From: an uncultured Alphaproteobacteria bacterium
Lineage (GTDB): Bacteria; Pseudomonadota; Alphaproteobacteria; HIMB59
Reading direction: 5' to 3'
NCBI GenBank assembly: GCA_902613185.1
Contig: CACMGP010000001.1
Span: forward strand, 434,001-498,000
Length of the DNA: 64,000 nt
The number at the start of each line of letters is the position of its first letter. The stretch's first letter is position 1. This document shows positions 18,646-27,218 of the stretch, one piece after another. The notes beneath the pieces were generated by a model that saw nothing but the letters and a program-made list of their open reading frames with translations, was not told the origin of the DNA and made no database searches. The translations under genes and the position numbers were made by a program.

Positions 18646-19859
18646 GATATTAATTTCCTTTTATCTTGCGAGTTAATTAAATTTGAGTAAATCAAACGAT
18701 ATGCTTCAACTCCTTTATTTAGTGAAAAGCGAGATACTGCAATATCACGACAACGCGCACGAACATCAGAACTCTCTGCTAGAGTAACAATTTTTATAGC
18801 TGCTTCTCTGATAGCCTTTAAGTCAAAATTTCGAAGTATGACACCTATACCATCTCCTTCTAAAACTTTCTCCATATCGCCAACCTCATGAGTTCCAACA
18901 CAAGGTACTGAACACCCGAGATATTCAGCCAATTTTGTTGGGGCACTTGCTATTTTTGAGAAACAAGGTCTGATTAAAACACTTGCAGCATGCATTCGCT
19001 GAATATGATAGGAAACTTCATTGTGAGAACACTTTGTTATCTCAATCCTTTCAATTGGAATACCTGCTCGGATAAATGAGGTTTTTACCAACTCATGCTC
19101 ATTGCGATTAATTACAATCATCCTTGCTTCAGGACGAAGTTCAAGTATGGCAGAGAACAATGCAATTGTTTCTTCTAACATATACCAAGTTCCAAAACTT
19201 CCAACATACCCGAATATAAATTTATCAAAATCTGGAGTTTTTTTTGGTGGTATAAATTTTTCTAGATCTGCACATGTTGGGATGACAGTAATCTTTGGTG
19301 ATATATTTTTCCAATAATTAAAACTTTTAATTTCAGAAACAGAGGATTCAGTTAATGTTACTAAATGATCAGCTTCAATAAACAAATATCTCTCTAGACG
19401 TTTTACAATACGATAAATTATGCTATTTCTTTGCCAAATCCCACCATCCACTCTCTCATCAGCCCAAAAGCCTCTAATATCAAAAAGTAATTTGACACCT
19501 GTGAGTCTTTTAGTTGGAAGGGCAATGAGCGCTGGAATATAAGATCTGACATGTAATATTTCTGCTTTAAGCCTTCTTGCTATTCGCATCGTAATGAATT
19601 GTCCTTTTAAAATATCAAATATAGTGGCTAAAACAGAAGGACTTTTATGATAGAGCATTGGTGTCCATTCTATATCAAAATCTTTAAGATTTGCTCGAAG
19701 AGAAAATATTCTTTTTTTATTTTTATAATCATTTGGTTTTTCATAAGAAATTATATGAATTCTATATTTATCTGATAGTCTTTTTAAATAAGGTATAATT
19801 TGACTTTGCCCTAAAGCTTCACATATGCCATCGTAAGAAATATATATTAAGCTAGTCAT
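18642..19859 (-). CDS. GT4-family glycosyltransferase
   Basis: This is a 405-residue glycosyltransferase. It begins LIYISYDGICEALGQSQIIP, a common opening in exopolysaccharide transferases, and includes AEILHVRSYIPALIALP, LLFDIRGFWADERVDGG and a C-terminal APTKLAEYLGCSVPCVG donor-site block. The ATG is followed by the next gene with an ATGA overlap at its end. It is the first gene of a coupled group of four that includes a reductase and a methyltransferase. The sugar specificity is not readable. Confidence 0.85.
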   Translation of the reverse strand: MTSLIYISYDGICEALGQSQIIPYLKRLSDKYRIHIISYEKPNDYKNKKRIFSLRANLKDFDIEWTPMLYHKSPSVLATIFDILKGQFITMRIARRLKAEILHVRSYIPALIALPTKRLTGVKLLFDIRGFWADERVDGGIWQRNSIIYRIVKRLERYLFIEADHLVTLTESSVSEIKSFNYWKNISPKITVIPTCADLEKFIPPKKTPDFDKFIFGYVGSFGTWYMLEETIALFSAILELRPEARMIVINRNEHELVKTSFIRAGIPIERIEITKCSHNEVSYHIQRMHAASVLIRPCFSKIASAPTKLAEYLGCSVPCVGTHEVGDMEKVLEGDGIGVILRNFDLKAIREAAIKIVTLAESSDVRARCRDIAVSRFSLNKGVEAYRLIYSNLINSQDKRKLIS

Positions 19860-19957
19860 GTAAACGATTATTTAAAATTAGCAATGCTAAAAATAAATAA
19901 AATAACTCTATCCTCTATAAATATATATGTCTATTTTCGTTTTTAATAATTTAAAAT

Positions 19958-21940
19958 TTAAATGACTTTCCAAGATTGAAACATTAAGATTGTCCAAAGA
20001 AGATTTGTCCAATCATTTTTTCCGGATAAATGCTCTTTCCAAGCTTTTAAAATGACATCAGAGTTAAACATTCCATCTTTGGCTAAATTGTTATTAGATA
20101 AAAGATCCTCTACCCATTCTCTTAAAGGGCCACGAAGCCATAATCCTACTGGAATGGCAAAACCCTCTTTTGGGCGATCAATAATATCTTTGGGAACATA
20201 TTTATATAGAACCTGACGCAATGCCCACTTTCCCTCACTATCACGTATTTTCATATGCATTGGTAAGCGCATCGATAAAGAAATAACATCTGGGTCCAAA
20301 AAAGGAGATCGGGTCTCCAAACTTGTGCCCATAGAGGCTCTATCAACTTTACAAAGAATATCATCTGGTAGATATGTTCTCATATCCTGAAACATCATTT
20401 TCATTGTAGGATCTTGGATTCCTAACTCAGAGAGCCTATCTTGAAGTTGGGAAGTAGGTTCGTATATATCTTTTTTTATTAATTTGTTTGGCTCAATAAA
20501 ATTACTAATCATGTTAATGTAGAGCTCATCAAAACTATCTGAATTAATTAATTTTTTACCTAATCGATGTACTTTATAACCAAAATTGGAGATCCCTTTA
20601 CTTCCAGGCCTAAATTTGTTGTAAATATCGCCAAATCTATCCCATACTTCCTGCGGTATCTTCTGTGTCGAAAAACTCATTAGTTTTTTTAAAGGTGTAG
20701 GTATATTCGATATATTCCTCCATATTTTTGGACCATAAACATAACGGTTATATCCACCAAATAATTCATCTCCACCATCACCTGATATAGCCACAGTAAC
20801 TTTTTTTCGTGCTGAACGACAAATTAGATATGTTGGAATTTGTGAGGAATCAGCAAAAGGCTCATCATAAAGTTGAGGTAAATCTGGAATTACATCTCGA
20901 GCATCAGCATCAGTCACAAGAAGTTTATTATGCTCGGTACCTAAATGGTTAGCTACAGCCTCCGCGTGATTTGACTCATCATAGTTGTACTCGTTAAATC
21001 CGATTGTAAAAGTTTTCACATTTTCATTTTTTAAAGATTGCATTAATGCAACTAAAGTAGAACTATCTACACCTCCCGATAAAAAAGCACCTAATGGCAC
21101 ATCAGATATCATCTGGCTTTCAACAGCTTCTTTAAGTGTTTTTTCTAAAGATATAATGGCATCATTATCTTCTTTAATTTTATTTTTAGCGGCAGTCTCA
21201 ACTTGTGTTTTTAAATTCCAATATCGACGAATAGAGATACCACCGTATCGCTCCCCTGGACGAATTGGTTTTCGAGGAGGAGAAAGTAAAGGAATATCCT
21301 CAACAGTAAGGATGGTACCAGGTTCAAGTTTAAAGATACCTTCATATATGCTTAGTGGAGAAGGAACATACATATATCGCAAATATTGACTTAAAGCGTC
21401 AATACATATCCCATTTTGACAGTTAGGGTGAGCTCTCAAAGATTTTAACTCAGAACCAAATATTAAATCACTTTCTGCCCACCCCCAATAAAGAGGTTTC
21501 TCACCTATCCTATCTCGTGCAAGACTGAGATTTCTTTGTTTCTTGTCCCAAATAGCAAGAGCAAACATACCTCTAGTTCTACAAAGAGCATCATCGAGTC
21601 CCCAATGAGCTATAGCCTCTATTAGGGTTTCGGTATCAGAGTATCCTCGCCAATTTGTTGAATGACCTTGTTTTTCAAGTTCAACTCGAAGATCAAGATG
21701 ATTATATATTTCACCATTAAAAGTTAAAACAAATCGTCCACAATTAGAATTCATAGGTTGCTTTCCTGAACTACTTAAATCAATAATTGAAAGTCTCCTA
21801 TGACCCATTCCTATACTCTCTTCAGTCCATATTCCCTCGTCGTCGGGCCCTCTATGAACGAGACTTGATGTCATTTTACTTAGGTAAGATTTTATGTCTT
21901 TATCTGTTTTTGGACAAAGAAGACCTGTTAGACCGCACAT
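19958..21940 (-). CDS. asnB: Asparagine synthase (glutamine-hydrolysing)-like protein
   Basis: The 660-residue protein has an N-terminal class II glutamine amidotransferase domain with the catalytic Cys exposed after Met removal (MCGLTGLL), RGPDDEG at 30-36 and FNGEIYN at 74-80. The ATP-binding synthetase domain has SGGVDSS at 288-294, SGDGGDELFGGYNRY near 385 and RSPFLDP. All catalytic marks of AsnB are present. Genes of this type often sit in polysaccharide clusters, where they may amidate a uronic acid instead of aspartate. A TviB dehydrogenase and Ugd elsewhere in the window would supply such acids, but this is inference. GGAAG lies 9 bases upstream of the ATG. Confidence 0.88.
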   Translation of the reverse strand: MCGLTGLLCPKTDKDIKSYLSKMTSSLVHRGPDDEGIWTEESIGMGHRRLSIIDLSSSGKQPMNSNCGRFVLTFNGEIYNHLDLRVELEKQGHSTNWRGYSDTETLIEAIAHWGLDDALCRTRGMFALAIWDKKQRNLSLARDRIGEKPLYWGWAESDLIFGSELKSLRAHPNCQNGICIDALSQYLRYMYVPSPLSIYEGIFKLEPGTILTVEDIPLLSPPRKPIRPGERYGGISIRRYWNLKTQVETAAKNKIKEDNDAIISLEKTLKEAVESQMISDVPLGAFLSGGVDSSTLVALMQSLKNENVKTFTIGFNEYNYDESNHAEAVANHLGTEHNKLLVTDADARDVIPDLPQLYDEPFADSSQIPTYLICRSARKKVTVAISGDGGDELFGGYNRYVYGPKIWRNISNIPTPLKKLMSFSTQKIPQEVWDRFGDIYNKFRPGSKGISNFGYKVHRLGKKLINSDSFDELYINMISNFIEPNKLIKKDIYEPTSQLQDRLSELGIQDPTMKMMFQDMRTYLPDDILCKVDRASMGTSLETRSPFLDPDVISLSMRLPMHMKIRDSEGKWALRQVLYKYVPKDIIDRPKEGFAIPVGLWLRGPLREWVEDLLSNNNLAKDGMFNSDVILKAWKEHLSGKNDWTNLLWTILMFQSWKVI

Positions 21941-21990
21941 AAAAATTTCTTCCTTTTAAAAGTTATTTTACTTATCATTAAAATAATCAT

Positions 21991-22755
21991 TTACAATTTA
22001 CGGATGATACCAACAAATTTATCATCTGATTTTGTCACTGCAAATGGCATAGATTTTGATTTAACAAATTCAGCAAAATACATATTATCTTGAATATCAT
22101 CGGAAATTAGCAAACCCCCTGGCTTAAGCACTTTCCAGAGAAGAGGAAATGCGTACGCTCGCCCCCACCAGCTTTTATCTGAATCGTAATGACATAAATC
22201 AATACTGCCACCAATTAAATTAATTGCTTTCTCTAGTCCACGTCGATCAGGCTCTCTAATAAGAGTCCATCTTTTTTTTAGACGATCAGGTACAACAATA
22301 CCTACAAAAGACTCATTACCTACTTTAGGGTATGGCATGTCAATACTGAATAACTTACCTAAACCGTTACGTGACATTGCTGTTAGTATTGCTAAACTAG
22401 ACCAACCGTACGCGACACCTGTTTCAATGACATATTTAGAATTTAACAGACGGACAGCATCAAAGAGCAAATTTATGTCTCCTGGACCACCCATATCAAC
22501 TTTTGATTTAGAAGCTAATTTAATTCCTTCTTCAATAGAATTAATATCCATACCATCTTTAATCCCATTAATTTCAAGCTTTTCTAAAGCATCTGCATAT
22601 GAGATCGCTTGCTCTTCAGCCCATTTGGTAGCTTTTATGCGATACTGGAGGCTATCATAATTTGTAAGAAATTTTCTTATAATTAATTGTAATGCGTGTC
22701 TCCAAAAAGTTGGTCTTTGAAAAAACCAACATAAAGTTAAAAATTTTTTTATCAT
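21991..22755 (-). CDS. Class I SAM methyltransferase (Methyltransf_24-like)
   Basis: The 254-residue protein has YVIETGVAYGWSSLAIL (motif I, residues 108-124), FSIDMPY, then LCHYDSDKSWWGR and LKPGGLLISDDI. This pattern resembles the sugar O-methyltransferase or cephalosporin-hydroxylase-like group found in glycan clusters. An N-terminal basic/hydrophobic stretch (MIKKFLTLCWFFQRP) may hold it at the membrane. It follows a glycosyltransferase after 4 bases. The methyl acceptor is unknown. A second protein of similar build lies at 30127-30990. Confidence 0.75.
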   Translation of the reverse strand: MIKKFLTLCWFFQRPTFWRHALQLIIRKFLTNYDSLQYRIKATKWAEEQAISYADALEKLEINGIKDGMDINSIEEGIKLASKSKVDMGGPGDINLLFDAVRLLNSKYVIETGVAYGWSSLAILTAMSRNGLGKLFSIDMPYPKVGNESFVGIVVPDRLKKRWTLIREPDRRGLEKAINLIGGSIDLCHYDSDKSWWGRAYAFPLLWKVLKPGGLLISDDIQDNMYFAEFVKSKSMPFAVTKSDDKFVGIIRKL

Positions 22756-22759
22756 GATT

Positions 22760-23863
22760 TTAATTTAACTCTCCAAGAGAGTATAAATATTTGTTTGTAA
22801 TTTTTTCTGGTGAAAAATCTAAAGCACGTTTAATGAGTAAATCTCTATTCACCGGTGCTTTAATTTGCTGACTAATGGCTATTGCTAGAGCATTTATATC
22901 ATTAACGGGTACTAATTTTCCGAATTGTCCTTTTTTGAGTATCTCTGATGGCCCAGAGGGGCAATCGGTAGAAACTATAGGTGTCCCACATGCTAATGCT
23001 TCAACAATAACATTTCCAAAACCCTCATAGTTTGATGATAAAACAAATAGATCTGCGGTTAAGTAAAAAGGTGTCGTATCAGTTTGAAAACCAGCAAAGA
23101 TTATTTTATCAGCCAAACCTAATTCTTCTACTAATAAAGAGAGTGGCTTACGTCCCTTTCCCTCCCCAACAAACATTAGCTTTGCATCAGTTATGTTTAG
23201 CTTTGCAAAAGCTTTCAGGAGTAAACTGTGATTTTTTTGAGATTTAAAACTACCTACAGTAATAATTCTAGCTCCAGATGGGCAAGACCAAAGTTGCTCT
23301 GCATGATTTATTAATTTTTTTGATGGCTCTTTAAATATAGGAACAGGATTGTAAACTAGTTTAAACATTTTCTTAGGTAACCCTGACAAATTAACAATAT
23401 CATTAATGACACCAACTGATACGCCTAATCGTGAATAAGCCAGCCTATAGCCAATAGCCATAGAAATGCGCATTAATATCCAATTTAACCAACCCCTATT
23501 CTGATATTGAGCCGATAAAAAATTTTGCTCACAAATTAATACCTTGCATTTATGTTTTGATAAAAGCTGAGAAAATGGAGCAATAACTGTTAAAGGCCAC
23601 ATAGACGCTATAAGGAAATCAGGTTTGTTTTTTTGTAAGTAAGTAATTAAAATTTTTGGCAAATTCCGCAGACGATTACATTTTAAATCAACAACAGAAA
23701 ATAAACTTTGAGCTTTGTCTAGTAACTCACCACTACAATGCATCAAAACAAACTCAACAAAATAATCTCTCTTAGCAAGTTCTTTAGCTATTTCTAAATA
23801 GGCTCGTTCAGCACCCCCACCACCGAAGTTAGGCAATATTATTGAAATAGTGTTTTTTTTCAT
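22760..23863 (-). CDS. GT4-family glycosyltransferase
   Basis: This is a 367-residue protein with a clear GT-B transferase layout: PNFGGGGAERAYLEIAKEL at 11-29 in the acceptor domain, TVGSFKSQKNHSLLLKAFA near 202, and YEGFGNVIVEALACGTPIVS at 279-298 with the EX7E pair E280/E288. This is the Glycos_transf_1 family. It is placed between a GT2 enzyme upstream and a methyltransferase downstream in the leftward run. Confidence 0.9.
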   Translation of the reverse strand: MKKNTISIILPNFGGGGAERAYLEIAKELAKRDYFVEFVLMHCSGELLDKAQSLFSVVDLKCNRLRNLPKILITYLQKNKPDFLIASMWPLTVIAPFSQLLSKHKCKVLICEQNFLSAQYQNRGWLNWILMRISMAIGYRLAYSRLGVSVGVINDIVNLSGLPKKMFKLVYNPVPIFKEPSKKLINHAEQLWSCPSGARIITVGSFKSQKNHSLLLKAFAKLNITDAKLMFVGEGKGRKPLSLLVEELGLADKIIFAGFQTDTTPFYLTADLFVLSSNYEGFGNVIVEALACGTPIVSTDCPSGPSEILKKGQFGKLVPVNDINALAIAISQQIKAPVNRDLLIKRALDFSPEKITNKYLYSLGELN

Positions 23864-23948
23864 AAGATACTAAAAGAAGTAATTAAATGCTGATCATTAA
23901 AAGAGACTCCATATCAACTCTACTCCATTTTGGTAAATGTTCCTACAT

Positions 23949-24917
23949 TTAAGTAATTTTGTATGTTTCATTTCTGACCTCTTTAGATATTTCAGCACAA
24001 ACATTTGGATCCATATTTTTATATTTAATAATTTCATATTTTGGTTTTAAAAAGTGGGCAATAATGCCAAATGGTAATAATAAACTGCACCACACTTTGG
24101 TAGACCATCTTGAAATTAATTTAAAAATAGGAATCGGAGATCCATAATAAGATATCGAAAAATGATAAAGTGCTAGTGTATATCGAAGCCATTTTATAGG
24201 TTGCAAATAATAATATTTATCGTGATAATCAAGTATACGCGCAAACGAGAATATTAAATGGCTCGATACTCTTATTCTGTTTGAATGGCTTTTGTTATTA
24301 TCTCTATGATAAATTAATACTGGATCACCTCCTGCGTATTCAAAAAAATATTTTTTTGAAATTCTTAACCAAATAACACTGCTTAATAGTGTTCGTGCAC
24401 AATCTGGTAAAGTATAATAATACCTTGCTAAGTCTCCCTTCATTGCCATTACACCATCCACAGACTCTTTTTCTTTGTAGACAAAATAAGATATTTTAAA
24501 TAGTTCTCCAGGATATAGTGATGAAATCTGCTTACCTGAATTAGGTTGAACGCTTGGGAACAAAACAACAGCTACCTCTTTTTTTTTAAACGTATTAATA
24601 AAATAATTTTTAATATTAAAAATTGCGTTGGAGTCTAATTCATCGTCTTGATCTATTATAGTAGTGATATTTCCTATAGATTTAATAACGCCCACACTCG
24701 CGGCAATTCCTCCACCTGAGTTAAATGGCATTTTATATACGCGCATACCTCCTAATCCAGGTGGTGTAAGCTTCGTCAATATTTTTATAGTTTCATCGTT
24801 TGAGTAATCATCTACTACAATCCACTCGAAGTCTTTATCTGATTGTTTGGCAAGACTATCATGTAGACGATAAATAAATTTACTTGAATTATATGTAGGA
24901 GTGATAATAGAGATCAT
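23949..24917 (-). CDS. GT2-family glycosyltransferase
   Basis: This is a 322-residue GT-A transferase. ISIITPTYNSSKFI opens the nucleotide fold, VVDDYSND carries D36/D37, and TTIIDQDDELD carries the metal-binding D89QDD92. The C-terminal part holds hydrophobic segments (SLLLPFGIIAHFL) likely to contact the membrane. The donor is unknown. The start at 24915-24917 places the first strand directly at the N-terminus, as usual for GT2. Confidence 0.88.
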   Translation of the reverse strand: MISIITPTYNSSKFIYRLHDSLAKQSDKDFEWIVVDDYSNDETIKILTKLTPPGLGGMRVYKMPFNSGGGIAASVGVIKSIGNITTIIDQDDELDSNAIFNIKNYFINTFKKKEVAVVLFPSVQPNSGKQISSLYPGELFKISYFVYKEKESVDGVMAMKGDLARYYYTLPDCARTLLSSVIWLRISKKYFFEYAGGDPVLIYHRDNNKSHSNRIRVSSHLIFSFARILDYHDKYYYLQPIKWLRYTLALYHFSISYYGSPIPIFKLISRWSTKVWCSLLLPFGIIAHFLKPKYEIIKYKNMDPNVCAEISKEVRNETYKIT

Positions 24918-25005
24918 TATTTATAAAACTAATTTTATAACTTTTTAACATAAACTATTATAAAAGGATAAGATTTGTTTGAACAAAATCTATATTAAAA
25001 AATAT

Positions 25006-26115
25006 CTATTTATTAGAAATAATATTTGAAATAAAATTAATTGTTTCGGTCTTCATATTGTCATAGATAGGAAGACAAATGACTTTAGATGCTACTTTTT
25101 TTGCAACTAATAGATCTTTGTCTGAGTGATTTTTCAAATTTTTATACATTGGAAAATCTGTAATTAATGGATAAAAATAACGACGACCATTTATGCCATT
25201 ATTTTTTAGTCTCTCATATAATTGATCTCGTGTAAGGAAATAATTGTCCTCAACAAAAATTGGAAAGTAACTGTAATTACCCTTTTCCATATTTGAATAT
25301 GAAAAACAAGTAATTCCCTGAATATTTTTTAAATTCTTTCTGTATTGTTGGTCAATATTTCTCCGCATTTTTATATCATTATTAATTTGTTTTAACTGTA
25401 ACAATCCTAATGCAGCACTAAATTCATTCATTTTACCATTGATGCCAGTCTCATCAACTTTGACCTCCCCTTTAAAGCCAAAATTTTTTAATTGATCAAT
25501 ACGTTTCTTTGTAATTTCATCTTTAGAGATTATAGCCCCACCCTCAAAAGTATTAAATACTTTGGTTGCATGAAAACTAAGAACAGATAAGTCACCATGA
25601 TTTAAAATACTTCCACAGTGACATCTGACACCAAAAGCGTGTGAGGCATCATAAATTACTTTTAAATTGTATTTTTCTGCAATGCTCTCAATTGCATCAA
25701 CATCACAAGGATTTCCATAAACATGCACTGGCATAATTGCTGAAGTTTTATGAGTAATTGATGCCTCTATCTTTTTAGGATCAATATTTAATGTGTTTTT
25801 GTCAATATCAACAAAAATTGGTTTTACCTTATTCCACATTATTGAATGAGCTGTGGCTACAAAAGAGTATGGTGTTGTTATTACTTCGCCTTTGATTTTA
25901 AGGGTATTTAGAGCAATAATAAGTCCAATAGTGCCATTTGATACTAATGATATATACGGAACATCAAGAAATTTACATAATTCATCTTCAAGCTGTTTAT
26001 GAAAAGGACCGTTATTAGAAATAATTTTACTCTCCCAAATTTTTTCAAGATATGGCACTAGATCCTTTAGGTCAGGAAGACTAGGTTTAGTTACAAAAAT
26101 ACGAGAATTTTTCAT
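25006..26115 (-). CDS. DegT/DnrJ/EryC1/StrS aminotransferase, VioA-like
   Basis: This is a PLP-dependent sugar aminotransferase of 369 residues. The Schiff-base lysine is K185 in LSFHATKVFNTFEGGA. Upstream are IYDASHAFG with the PLP-contacting Asp and MPVHVYGNPCDVDAIE. The phrase FHATKVFNTFEGGAI is characteristic of the group that aminates dTDP-4-keto-6-deoxyglucose at C4 (VioA and relatives). RfbA and RfbB in this window could make that substrate. It lies just downstream of an SDR (26203-27075) and is probably expressed with it. The assignment of substrate is inference. Confidence 0.88.
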   Translation of the reverse strand: MKNSRIFVTKPSLPDLKDLVPYLEKIWESKIISNNGPFHKQLEDELCKFLDVPYISLVSNGTIGLIIALNTLKIKGEVITTPYSFVATAHSIMWNKVKPIFVDIDKNTLNIDPKKIEASITHKTSAIMPVHVYGNPCDVDAIESIAEKYNLKVIYDASHAFGVRCHCGSILNHGDLSVLSFHATKVFNTFEGGAIISKDEITKKRIDQLKNFGFKGEVKVDETGINGKMNEFSAALGLLQLKQINNDIKMRRNIDQQYRKNLKNIQGITCFSYSNMEKGNYSYFPIFVEDNYFLTRDQLYERLKNNGINGRRYFYPLITDFPMYKNLKNHSDKDLLVAKKVASKVICLPIYDNMKTETINFISNIISNK

Positions 26116-26202
26116 TTTTCAATGATAACAAATTATTTAACTTTTTATAATTTATTATTAGTTTTTAAAATTTTGTAGCTCAATCAAATATTTTATTTAA
26201 AC

Positions 26203-27075
26203 CTATATACTATTATTTAGATATTCTTTTAAATTTTTGAGAGGCTTCCAGCCCAATTTTTTTGTCTTTGAAGTAATTAGTTTTCCATCAAGTCTATTTC
26301 CCTTTTTTGCAGGTTTGATTTTGTAATTCATTTTTAACATCCTTGCAATTTCGATAATATTGTAACTCTTATCTGAACCAATTCCAAAATCGTCGCCATT
26401 TCCTTGTTTTCCGACTAATATCAATCCATTAACGATATCATCAATATGTGTAAAACGTCTTCTTTGGATACCTGGCTTTGTAATTGGTAAATATTTTGCA
26501 TTCTTTCTTTTTAGAGATAGAAATTTAGCAATAACTGTAGCATACTTTCCTTCAGAAATTTCATTCGGGCCATAAACGTTATAAAAATAAGTTATAGCGT
26601 ATTTAAATTTATACCATTTTGCATAATTGACTAATAATTCAGTATTCATTCTTTTTGTTAAAGAGTAAGGACTCTCTATTAAGTCTAGGTTATCTGAAAA
26701 TTTTGTACTAGATCCAGAATAAATTAATTTTGCCTTGTGATGAGCTGTTAATTTTAATAATTCATAAAACGGATAAGCGTTGTAGCGCATCACCAATTCT
26801 ATATCATCAAAACTTTGCTCTACTCTGGAGTATTCACCTAAATGATAAATATAATCAATTGGAGTATTTTTATAGTATTTAAAAATATTTTTTGTTTCAC
26901 CTTTTTTGTATTTTACACCTCTTATATGATTAATTTTTTTACCTGTAAAATAATTATCTAATACAATTACTTTATTACCATTGTTATATAATCTTTTTGC
27001 TAAATGAGAGCCAACAAAACCTGCTCCACCTGTTATCAATATATTTTTTTTTGTTATCAATTTATTATAGTTCAT
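26203..27075 (-). CDS. NAD-dependent epimerase/dehydratase family protein
   Basis: This is an extended SDR of 290 residues with TGGAGFVG at 15-22, YSGSSTKFSD near 119 and Y137/K141 in SPYSLTK. FTHIDDIVNGLILV and LGWKPLKNLKEYL are the normal C-terminal substrate-domain features. It is probably a 4-epimerase or related nucleotide-sugar enzyme. The opening EYSRVEQSFDD differs from GalE and RfbB, so I give no symbol. It lies upstream of the VioA-like aminotransferase. Confidence 0.8.
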   Translation of the reverse strand: MNYNKLITKKNILITGGAGFVGSHLAKRLYNNGNKVIVLDNYFTGKKINHIRGVKYKKGETKNIFKYYKNTPIDYIYHLGEYSRVEQSFDDIELVMRYNAYPFYELLKLTAHHKAKLIYSGSSTKFSDNLDLIESPYSLTKRMNTELLVNYAKWYKFKYAITYFYNVYGPNEISEGKYATVIAKFLSLKRKNAKYLPITKPGIQRRRFTHIDDIVNGLILVGKQGNGDDFGIGSDKSYNIIEIARMLKMNYKIKPAKKGNRLDGKLITSKTKKLGWKPLKNLKEYLNNSI

Positions 27076-27218
27076 TTTGTGTAACTATAATTTTATTCTT
27101 AAGGAAATAATGATCCCGAGATATTAATTATAGAATTTATGAGTTAACTACCTGTATTTAAATCTTTATATTATAAGTAAAAATTTCTCAATATTAATTT
27201 GCAATTAAAAATCTGCAT

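Noticed and set aside
20985-21389. 134-codon plus-strand reading frame
   Set aside because: It lies wholly inside asnB on the other strand and shows no recognisable protein pattern.
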